Notes under the pieces: generated by a model
Told to the model about the DNA's origin: nothing
The model's input: the letters and a program-made list of their open reading frames with translations, nothing else
The model's database searches: none
In this document: positions 1-4,089 of the stretch, piece by piece
Layout: each line of letters starts with the position of its first letter
Numbering within the stretch: the stretch's first letter is position 1
Translations under genes and position numbers: made by a program
Assembly (NCBI GenBank): GCA_964476895.1
Contig: CAYZCS010000028.1
Span: 1 to 12,252, forward strand
Reading direction: 5' to 3'
DNA from: JALYJZ01 sp964476895
GTDB taxonomy: Bacteria > Patescibacteriota > SICC01
DNA length: 12,252 nt

Positions 1-152
1 ACGCCGTGCTCGACGGCACCGACGCGGTGATGCTCTCCGAGGAGGCCGCCGTGGGTAAGCACCCGGTCGAAGCGGTCCGCACCATGGCGCACGTGATCGA
101 CGACACCGAGCGCCTCTTCCACCGCCATCGCGAACGGCTCCGGATCCAGTAG
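1..152 (+). CDS. pyk: Pyruvate kinase, 3' end only
   Basis: This is the C-terminal end of a pyruvate kinase, which converts phosphoenolpyruvate and ADP to pyruvate and ATP in glycolysis; the first complete codon is at position 3. The 49 visible residues contain the family pattern AVLDGTDAVMLSEE..GKHPVEAVRTMA, which closes the TIM-barrel (A) domain. Most family members have SGE or SNE where this one has SEE. The stop comes about 20 residues after the TMA motif, whereas typical enzymes continue for roughly 110-120 residues as the C-terminal regulatory domain. The protein therefore appears to lack that domain. A hairpin follows at 194-221. The identification is firm; whether the short form is active cannot be judged from this fragment. 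Confidence 0.9.
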   Translation, partial: AVLDGTDAVMLSEEAAVGKHPVEAVRTMAHVIDDTERLFHRHRERLRIQ

Positions 153-193
153 CTACCGCTGCCAGTCGTCCACATAAGAACCACAGCAGGGCC

Positions 194-224
194 GGAATCC
201 CCCTTTACTGTCAGGGATTCCTTT
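194..224 (+). terminator. Terminator-like hairpin after pyruvate kinase
   Basis: A perfect 8-bp stem (GGAATCCC at 194-201, GGGATTCC at 214-221) encloses a 12-nt loop and is followed by only three T residues. It lies 41 nt after the pyruvate kinase stop, so it probably ends that transcript, but the T-tract is weak for an intrinsic terminator. Confidence 0.5.
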
Positions 225-305
225 GGTAGGCTTTGTGACATCGTCGTACCTGAACATCCAGTAGCACGATAAATCCCACCGACTGTTCCCGAGGGAAGGA
301 GAGCA

Positions 306-581
306 GTGGATCTTGCTGTGACGCAGGACTTTTGGGCGCTTCCCGACCGAGCGCTATTCGCGATCGGCACGTTGGGTGCCGCGAACCTTCTGGGGTTCTA
401 CCTGATTCGTTTCGGGGCCCGTCCGCGCGAGTCGCGTGCGCGGTCATCACGCAGGTCGCCGTCGTCGGACCCGTCTTCGGGCCGGCCCGGTCGACCGCGC
501 GGACCTCCGCGCATGGCTTGCCGAAGTGAAATCTCGTTCACCGCGGCAGCTCCGGCACACCGACAACCCCCATTGAAGTGA
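306..581 (+). CDS. Small single-TM protein, unknown function
   Basis: A GTG start is preceded by a clear Shine-Dalgarno sequence (AAGGAG near 296-301), which fixes the start. The 91-aa product has one hydrophobic segment at about residues 16-35 (LFAIGTLGAANLLGFYLI), then a low-complexity basic tail rich in Arg, Ser and Pro (about 39-71) and an unremarkable end. The N-terminal part looks like a genuine small membrane protein. The tail is less convincing: from about 420 the +1 frame also reads open with GC-ending codons (to a stop near 530), so a frameshift is possible. The end of the ORF runs into the stem of the 543-605 inverted repeat. No family recognised. Confidence 0.5.
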   Translation: MDLAVTQDFWALPDRALFAIGTLGAANLLGFYLIRFGARPRESRARSSRRSPSSDPSSGRPGRPRGPPRMACRSEISFTAAAPAHRQPPLK

Positions 582-605
582 AGGAATCACGGCCGGGGCT
601 GCCGC
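543..605 (+). repeat. Inverted repeat / hairpin just before tRNA-like gene 1
   Basis: GCGGCAGCTCC (543-553) pairs with GGGGCTGCCGC (595-605) over 11 positions with one G-T pair, leaving a 41-nt loop. It ends 5 nt before the acceptor stem of the tRNA-like gene and has no T-tract, so a leader structure, processing signal or attenuator fits better than an intrinsic terminator. Its role is unknown. Confidence 0.45.
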
Positions 606-609
606 TCTC

Positions 610-725
610 GGCGGCGTAGCTCAGACGGTAGAGCGCTTGCGAGGAGAAGCCAGGAGAAGGCGGAACGACATCCACCGGCATCGGGCCGGTAGCGAGGTGC
701 GCGGGTTCGAGTCCCGTCGCCGTCA
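610..725 (+). tRNA. tRNA-like gene 1 with a 51-nt insert in the anticodon arm
   Basis: Three of the four arms are canonical. The acceptor stem is GGCGGCG (610-616) with CGCCGTC (718-724) and discriminator A725. U8-A9 is followed by a D arm GCTC-AGACGGTA-GAGC (619-634) that keeps the loop GG. The T arm is GCGGG-TTCGAGT-CCCGT (701-717). No CCA is encoded. The expected anticodon stem is CTTGC (636-640) with GCGAG (692-696), one G-U pair, and a 4-nt variable region. Between these strands lie 51 nt instead of 7, and nothing there begins like an anticodon loop (no T at position 33). The segment contains a tandem repeat AGGAGAAG (642-649, 652-659) and a 5-7-5 hairpin ACCGG-CATCGGG-CCGGT (674-690). 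GCGAGG occurs as a direct repeat at 639-644 and 692-697. Amino-acid identity cannot be assigned. It may be an intron-bearing tRNA of unknown splicing type, a tRNA mimic, or a pseudogene damaged by insertion. Confidence 0.6.
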
Positions 726-833
726 TGCAACTGCGAACATAAGGAGGTACGCCTATAGGGCCATAACTGAATCGCGCACTGCATAAGGGTTAGCATCGCA
801 GTACGGCACGCCTGTAATCCGAAGGGAGGAAGG

Positions 834-884
834 ATGTTGCCGGGGCGGCTGGTCTCCAGTCGCCCGCTCCGGGAGGTAGCTTAG
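834..884 (+). CDS. Possible 16-aa small ORF overlapping tRNA-like gene 2
   Basis: An ATG follows a strong Shine-Dalgarno-like stretch (GGGAGGAAGG, 824-833) and opens a 16-codon frame, MLPGRLVSSRPLREVA, that stops at TAG 882-884 inside the D arm of the next tRNA-like gene. The SD is as good as those of neighbouring genes, but the frame is short and the overlap with a structured RNA argues against a real peptide. The rest of the 726-869 gap holds another SD-like element (AAGGAGGT, 740-747) with no usable start codon behind it and no other recognisable feature. Confidence 0.2.
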   Translation: MLPGRLVSSRPLREVA

Positions 885-941
885 GACGGGAGAGCACCGG
901 TTAACAGACCGGAGGCGCTGGTTCGAATCCAGCCCTCCCGA
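870..941 (+). tRNA. tRNA-like gene 2 with a 16-nt anticodon arm
   Basis: The acceptor stem CGGGAGG (870-876) pairs perfectly with CCTCCCG (934-940), with discriminator A941 and no CCA. U8-A9 is followed by D stem GCTT (879-882) with GAGC (892-895) and a loop containing GGG. The T arm GCTGG-TTCGAAT-CCAGC (917-933) is canonical. The anticodon arm CCGGTTAACAGACCGG (897-912) is 16 nt rather than 17. It folds as five base pairs with a 6-nt loop (TAACAG) or four with an 8-nt loop (TTAACAGA). Read as an extended loop with T at 32 and 33 it would present AAC or a four-base AACA. TTAACAG is the exact reverse complement of CTGTTAA, the usual tRNA-Asn(GUU) loop. The rest of the cloverleaf would suit a normal tRNA, so I cannot assign the amino acid. 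Alternatives are tRNA-Asn with a rearranged loop, tRNA-Val(AAC), a frameshift-type tRNA, or a pseudogene. Confidence 0.6.
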
Positions 942-968
942 TGTCCGGTTCCGCAACGAAAGGGGGAA

Positions 969-996
969 GTACCGCAGTACCCGTGCTTCGGCACGG
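969..996 (+). other. Two tandem hairpins between tRNA-like gene 2 and the next ORF
   Basis: GTAC-CGCA-GTAC (969-980) is followed directly by CCGTGC-TTCG-GCACGG (981-996), a perfect 6-bp stem capped by the very stable UUCG tetraloop. There is no T-tract, so this is more likely an RNA processing or stability element at the 3' side of the tRNA-like gene, or a leader structure for the ORFs starting at 1024/1060, than a terminator. Confidence 0.45.
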
Positions 997-1023
997 CCTG
1001 GTCCAATGAAGGAAACTGAGGTG

Positions 1024-1434
1024 ATGCGGTATGACGCAACGTATAGTGGTGATCGCCGGATGACCGGCATCGCCATCCGCCCAGTGCCCCCCTCACGGGA
1101 GGTGAGGGATCAGGGCGTCCGCGACGTCGTCAGGGCGGCGACCGGTGATGTGCGGGAGACGGAGGACCTCTCGAGGTGCTTCGGTCCCGACCTGCCGATC
1201 GTCGATTCCGACGACGACCTGATCACGAACTGGAAGGAGCTGCGTCGGCTCTGCGAGCTCTTCGATGAGATCGCAGATGACCTCACGGCAGCTTGTTCCG
1301 CTACCCGAAAGGAGGCGCTCCGTCGCGTGGATCAAGCGATGGAGACAGGGATCGTCGAGTCACTCAGACCGATGGTCGCCCTTCTCGTCAAAGGCCGACA
1401 GCCCGGCAGCATGCGGGCCGCGGAGGTTCGATGA
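1024..1434 (+). CDS. Unknown 136-aa protein, first of a coupled pair
   Basis: From ATG 1024 the product is 136 aa, with no signal peptide or membrane segment. Residues around 55-75 are acidic and contain SDDD. A helical region (about 70-120) includes WKELRRLCELFDEIADDL and an Arg/Lys-rich stretch that could form a coiled coil. I recognise no family. The start is uncertain: AAGGA at 1009-1013 supports 1024, while in-frame ATG 1060 overlaps the stop of a 10-codon frame (1031-1063) that has the better SD (GAGGTGAT, 1018-1025). The stop overlaps the start of the next gene as ATGA (1431-1434), so the two are probably co-translated and act together. A strong terminator follows the pair at 1742-1819. 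Confidence 0.6.
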   Translation: MRYDATYSGDRRMTGIAIRPVPPSREVRDQGVRDVVRAATGDVRETEDLSRCFGPDLPIVDSDDDLITNWKELRRLCELFDEIADDLTAACSATRKEALRRVDQAMETGIVESLRPMVALLVKGRQPGSMRAAEVR

Positions 1435-1652
1435 TGAGAAGGCGTTCCAGCAGCACGATCGAGTCCGCCTCCAAGCGGGTCAGGGAGCTGCGGCAATCCG
1501 CCGCTAGCTTGCCGGATCACGAGCGCATGCGGCGCTTCGCACTCGCGCAGGACGGCTTGGAGACGAGCCCCGGCCTACGTGCAATCCGCCGCGAGCTGAA
1601 GTACGTGAACGAGCAGCTCAGCAGACTGGAGGTGCAGGCCCAAGAGGCCTGA
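1431..1652 (+). CDS. Unknown 73-aa basic helical protein, second of a coupled pair
   Basis: The start ATG overlaps the stop of the upstream gene (ATGA) and sits behind GGAGG at 1422-1426; a second ATG follows immediately at 1434. The 73-aa product begins MMRRRSSSTIES, is rich in Arg, and ends in a heptad-like helix (GLRAIRRELKYVNEQLSRLEVQ) suited to coiled-coil pairing. It has no membrane segment and no family I can name. The overlap and shared terminator suggest a two-gene unit with 1024-1434, possibly with interacting products, though nothing here proves interaction. Confidence 0.6.
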   Translation: MMRRRSSSTIESASKRVRELRQSAASLPDHERMRRFALAQDGLETSPGLRAIRRELKYVNEQLSRLEVQAQEA

Positions 1653-1709
1653 CCACACTTCCGGGGGTACCGAACGAGTCGACCGTTCAAAATCCGGCGT
1701 TCAGTCGAC

Positions 1710-1722
1710 CACTCTCTGAGTG
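1710..1722 (+). other. Small hairpin within 1653-1741
   Basis: CACTC-TCT-GAGTG (1710-1722) is a 5-bp hairpin with a 3-nt loop. The surrounding untranslated stretch also holds a direct repeat AGTCGACC (about 1677-1684 and 1703-1710), with a T-loop-like GTTCAAAATCC between the copies. I see no tRNA around it and assign no function. Confidence 0.25.
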
Positions 1723-1741
1723 TGAACGTCCAACCTGAAAC

Positions 1742-1819
1742 GCCCTTGCGAGAAATATGATATTCGATTGATACCACATCATTCGACATTCACCATTTCT
1801 TGCGAGGGCTTTTTCTTTT
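1742..1819 (+). terminator. Strong intrinsic terminator of the 1024-1652 pair
   Basis: GCCCTTGCGAGAAAT (1742-1756) pairs with ATTTCTTGCGAGGGC (1795-1809) over 15 positions with two G-U pairs, and is followed by a T-rich tract CTTTTTCTTTT. The unusually long 38-nt loop contains a nested ATGAT/ATCAT pairing and two ATTCGA(T/C) copies. This is the clearest Rho-independent terminator in the window; it ends the small-protein operon before tRNA-Ser. Confidence 0.8.
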
Positions 1820-1847
1820 GGCCGGAATTCGTGGTGGCGGCTACACT
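1818..1847 (+). promoter_or_regulatory. Possible promoter of tRNA-Ser
   Basis: TTGGCC (1818-1823) and TACACT (1842-1847) are separated by 18 bp, a weak but plausible sigma-70-type promoter. The predicted start, near 1854, is followed by a leader hairpin GTCCGG-TACG-CCGGAC (1854-1869) just before the mature tRNA at 1879. It is placed logically, since a terminator lies immediately upstream. Confidence 0.35.
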
Positions 1848-1878
1848 GGGAATGTCCGGTACGCCGGACGGCATGTCC

Positions 1879-1965
1879 GGAGAGGTGGCCGAGTGGTTTA
1901 AGGCGCACGCCTGGAACGCGTGTTGGCCCGCAAGGGTCTCGAGGGTTCGAATCCCTCCCTCTCCG
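1879..1965 (+). tRNA. tRNA-Ser(GGA)
   Basis: A complete class II cloverleaf. Acceptor stem GGAGAGG (1879-1885) pairs with CCTCTCC (1958-1964), discriminator G1965. Anticodon arm is CACGC-CTGGAAC-GCGTG (1906-1922), with anticodon GGA at 1913-1915. The long variable arm GGCCC-GCAA-GGGTC (1925-1938) has a GNRA loop. T arm is GAGGG-TTCGAAT-CCCTC (1941-1957). CCA is not encoded, so it is added after transcription. It reads UCC and UCU codons. Its fully canonical anticodon arm contrasts with the two tRNA-like genes upstream. Confidence 0.95.
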
Positions 1966-1976
1966 CACCGAGGCGG

Positions 1977-2058
1977 TTCCTTCCCAGCCTTCCTGTTGCT
2001 ACAATCAGACGTCGGCTCTTATCGGTAATCCGACTTCTCCAGGCATCCGCTTGGAGAA
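1977..2058 (+). promoter_or_regulatory. Promoter and structured 5' leader of the zinc-ribbon gene
   Basis: TACAAT (2000-2005) is a good -10 box; the best -35 at 17 bp spacing is the weak TTCCTT (1977-1982). From a start near 2012 the leader could form two consecutive stems: GTCGG (2011-2015) with CCGAC (2030-2034), and TTCTCCA (2035-2041) with TGGAGAA (2052-2058). These end 10 nt before the Shine-Dalgarno at 2069-2075. The two abutting stems suggest post-transcriptional control or mRNA stabilisation. They match no riboswitch class I know. Confidence 0.45.
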
Positions 2059-2079
2059 CGTACATTACAAGGAGGAGAC

Positions 2080-2673
2080 ATGACCACCACGGCTGCGCCG
2101 GAGATCATCGCCGTATCGGCCGAGGAGTACGAGAACTGGGGCTGTCCGCATTGCGGATACCGTTCCGGAAGCTCGTCGATCCAGTGCGACGGAACCAGCG
2201 TCGTGATCTGTGGCGGGTGCACGCGGACGAACGTCCTGCTCCACTCGGGCAGGGAGCGGTCGGCCGCGGGCTTCGGCAACCACCCGCCGGTCTACCCGGC
2301 GCTCCAGGCACACCCCCGAAGGGGGATCCCGAAGCACGGCAACGCCGACACGCGGCCCGACGACCACGGTGGCGAGCACTTCCATCCCCGCGGCATCGGG
2401 CAGGACTGGATCGACTGCTTCATCTGCGGCAGCGATTCTCACGAGCCGCGTCGCAATCTCGCCGCGTTCGTGCAGTGCAAGGCGGCGGGAGAGCGGATCG
2501 TGGCGATGTTCGAGAAGGGCGCCCGTCTCGACTACCGTGACTACGAGCCCGACCGGGTGCAGGTGAAGGTGGGTGCGTGCGACGTGCACGACCAGAACCT
2601 GAGGCGGCTTCACGAGCTGACCAGCGGTGACAGCGTCATCAACACCGACCGGATCGCGGCCGCCCAGTCCTAA
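2080..2673 (+). CDS. Zinc-ribbon-containing protein, unknown function
   Basis: The ATG has a near-perfect Shine-Dalgarno (AAGGAGG, 2069-2075) 4 nt upstream, the strongest in the window. The 197-aa soluble product carries CPHC at residues 22-25 and CGGC at 44-47, a spacing typical of a zinc ribbon. A second pair, CFIC at 113-116, is followed by single Cys at 133 and 167, which may form another metal site or redox pair. A His-rich stretch lies between (about 68-102, including GGEHFHP). No catalytic domain is recognisable. Such ribbons bind nucleic acid or protein, but the role here is open. An alternative frame (1920-2540) lacks the SD and the Cys spacing and is a shadow. Confidence 0.75.
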   Translation: MTTTAAPEIIAVSAEEYENWGCPHCGYRSGSSSIQCDGTSVVICGGCTRTNVLLHSGRERSAAGFGNHPPVYPALQAHPRRGIPKHGNADTRPDDHGGEHFHPRGIGQDWIDCFICGSDSHEPRRNLAAFVQCKAAGERIVAMFEKGARLDYRDYEPDRVQVKVGACDVHDQNLRRLHELTSGDSVINTDRIAAAQS

Positions 2674-2739
2674 GCCGACCGCATCGGGCGACGTTGTCGG
2701 TCCTGTAACAATCGATCACGGAGGTGACACATTCTGGCA

Positions 2740-3024
2740 TTGTCAGCACTCACAGGGTTCGTCGTGGTGACCTGGATCGGCTACCTCGTGACGAACCAGA
2801 TCATGGGGTTTCAGGCGAAACGGCCATCGGCCGGACTCATCATGCGCCGGAGGGATATCGAGACGGAGTTCTTCCTTCTGGGATACGCCGCGGTGATCTT
2901 TGTGATCACCATGGTCCTGCTCAAGCTGCCATGGCTTGTCCCGGTTCCCCTCGTGGCCTGGCTGGTTTTCGTGGGCTTTCGGGTCATGTCCTTCTACAAA
3001 CTCTCCAAGCCGCAGACGCGGTGA
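2740..3024 (+). CDS. Small three-TM membrane protein, unknown function
   Basis: The product is about 94 aa with hydrophobic segments near residues 3-20, 44-62 and 66-82. A basic loop (RRRDIETE) lies between the first two, and the C-terminus is basic (KLSKPQTR). It is an inner-membrane protein of unknown role. A perfect anti-SD match, GGAGGTGA (2720-2727), lies upstream, but no ATG or GTG in frame follows at normal distance. TTG 2740 is taken as start although its spacing is long. In-frame CTG 2734 and ATT 2731 have better spacing. The gene lies 66 nt after the zinc-ribbon gene and before a bidirectional hairpin, so the two may share a transcript. Confidence 0.6.
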   Translation: MSALTGFVVVTWIGYLVTNQIMGFQAKRPSAGLIMRRRDIETEFFLLGYAAVIFVITMVLLKLPWLVPVPLVAWLVFVGFRVMSFYKLSKPQTR

Positions 3025-3038
3025 AGAGAACAACCCCA

Positions 3039-3079
3039 GCGTCCGTCGGCTTACCCCCACCCCATTAGCCGGCGGACGC
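3039..3079. terminator. Bidirectional terminator-like hairpin between convergent genes
   Basis: GCGTCCGTCGGCT (3039-3051) pairs with AGCCGGCGGACGC (3067-3079) over 13 positions with one G-U pair and a 15-nt loop. It sits between the plus-strand gene ending at 3024 and the minus-strand gene ending at 3094. T-richness is weak on both sides but somewhat better on the minus strand (GGTTGTTCTCTT). It also marks the border to a more AT-rich block. Confidence 0.6.
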
Positions 3080-3093
3080 TTCACCTTGGGCAT

Positions 3094-3942
3094 TCAACCG
3101 CTAGGTAGTTCGACCTTTTTGATTCCTGGACGAAAGACGTCGACTTTTTCGGGGCTTTCCTCAGTGCGGTACTTTTGCCATAGTTCTTTGAACCGCATAC
3201 GCACGTCAGGATCAGCGTGCTGCATGCCTTCTGCAAGATAGCCACTTGTCTTTTCAAGAAGATGGCTTGTTATGCGCGGAGTATAGGCGGCGGTCATATC
3301 TACCAAATACTCATAAAGCTTTGCTACAGCCAGGGAAGCCTCCGGTAGCGGGTGACCGAAAGGAAGATATTTCACCTCATTTTGTACGGCGAGGTCACCC
3401 CTCTGAACCCGGTACACAAGGTGATCGCATGCAGCATCCAGGGCACACTTCGCAACTTCGGCGTCTCTGGCCTGCTCTGCTACGGCTAGGAATTCCCTTT
3501 CCGGCCGGCCGACATGACTCACTGAAGTATTCGGCCTGGCCTCCCCGTCGCTTTCTCTCCACGAGGCTGTGCGCATGAGTACCGCAAGTGCATTCAGTCG
3601 TTCTTCTCTGTCGATTGCGGGGTTATGGAGTATGGCTCGGGAAGATTCGAATATCAGCGGGCGATCGGTAACACCGTCGGCTAGCGCATCCTGCAGGAGG
3701 CGCGTGTGAGCGGGAAGCGCCAAGTTAGAGTCTGGCGCATGTAAAACCCGGGAAAGTTTGGTTCTTCCAGCTTGCTTCAAATCATGGTCATCCTCATCAA
3801 TCAGAGCCAGGCCTTTCTCCAGTTCGTCCGCCGCCCGTTCAGGATTCAGCGGAGGACGTTCAATTCCATCTGACGCAAAAAGTTCATCAGCGGGCGGTGG
3901 TTGTCGGTCAGGCGCTTGCCCCTCGGTCTGTTCAGTGCTCAT
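3094..3942 (-). CDS. Unknown 282-aa soluble protein
   Basis: The ATG at 3942 follows a weak purine stretch (AGGGGA). The product has an acidic, Pro-rich, probably disordered N-terminus (about 1-40). Mostly alpha-helical sequence follows, with amphipathic helix-loop-helix units (for example SSRAILHNPAIDREERLNALAVLMRTA and MQHADPDVRMRFKELWQKYR) that resemble HEAT-type repeats. There is no signal peptide, membrane segment or catalytic motif. Its DNA is visibly richer in A and T than the surrounding genes, hinting at a separate history. It is divergent from the TrmB-family gene at 4090 and shares its regulatory region, so joint regulation is likely. Confidence 0.7.
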   Translation of the reverse strand: MSTEQTEGQAPDRQPPPADELFASDGIERPPLNPERAADELEKGLALIDEDDHDLKQAGRTKLSRVLHAPDSNLALPAHTRLLQDALADGVTDRPLIFESSRAILHNPAIDREERLNALAVLMRTASWRESDGEARPNTSVSHVGRPEREFLAVAEQARDAEVAKCALDAACDHLVYRVQRGDLAVQNEVKYLPFGHPLPEASLAVAKLYEYLVDMTAAYTPRITSHLLEKTSGYLAEGMQHADPDVRMRFKELWQKYRTEESPEKVDVFRPGIKKVELPSG

Positions 3943-3973
3943 GGTTTCCCCTGGTTAATTACTAAAGTGGCTC

Positions 3974-4002
3974 AGTATTGCACGAATTTCAAAAAGTGTC
4001 AA
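3974..4002 (-). promoter_or_regulatory. Promoter of the 282-aa protein gene
   Basis: On the minus strand, consensus -35 TTGACA (3997-4002) is followed after 17 bp by AATACT (3974-3979). The predicted start lies near 3967, about 25 nt before the ATG. The -35 box falls inside the first copy of the 15-bp direct repeat (3992-4006), so a protein bound there would block or modulate this promoter. Confidence 0.65.
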
Positions 4003-4050
4003 TCATAAGCATTTACATTGCGATAAATGGCCTTGAAAAGTGTCAAACAT
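3992..4050 (+). repeat. Two direct repeats AAAAGTGTCAAWCAT in the divergent intergenic region
   Basis: The 15-bp copies at 3992-4006 and 4036-4050 differ at one position (T or A) and are 44 bp apart, close to four helical turns. The left copy covers the -35 box of the minus-strand gene. The right copy ends 4 bp before the -35 of the TrmB-family gene. This is a good candidate binding site for the TrmB-family regulator itself, which would then control both genes; no other sequence proves this. Confidence 0.5.
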
Positions 4051-4054
4051 TATC

Positions 4055-4083
4055 TTTACAAAAACCACACGACAGGTTATATT
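4055..4083 (+). promoter_or_regulatory. Promoter of the TrmB-family gene, predicted leaderless
   Basis: TTTACA (4055-4060) and TATATT (4078-4083) are separated by 17 bp, each one mismatch from consensus. A start 7 nt beyond the -10 box is position 4090, the A of the chosen ATG. No Shine-Dalgarno is present, so the mRNA is predicted to be leaderless. Confidence 0.65.
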
Positions 4084-4089
4084 CGCCGA

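Noticed and set aside
636..696. Group I intron in tRNA-like gene 1
   Set aside because: 51 nt is far too short for a group I core, and no P3-P7 pairing elements are present.
610..725. tmRNA or selenocysteine tRNA as explanation for the long tRNA-like RNA
   Set aside because: tmRNA lacks a normal D arm and is about three times longer. tRNA-Sec needs an 8-bp acceptor stem and a long variable arm with a UCA anticodon. Neither fits.
753..1096. Minus-strand ORFs containing GGLDSNQRL- and EGWIRTSAS-like peptides
   Set aside because: These peptides are the familiar false translations of the antisense of tRNA T arms; they confirm a tRNA-like sequence rather than a protein.
1920..2540. 206-aa plus-strand ORF overlapping the zinc-ribbon gene
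   Set aside because: It starts inside tRNA-Ser, has no SD, and is Arg/Pro-rich low-complexity sequence; the 2080 frame has the SD and the Cys pattern.
4027..4089. N-terminal extension of the TrmB-family protein
   Set aside because: The extension would contain the -35 and -10 boxes and is unlike family N-termini; ATG 4090 coincides with the predicted transcription start.
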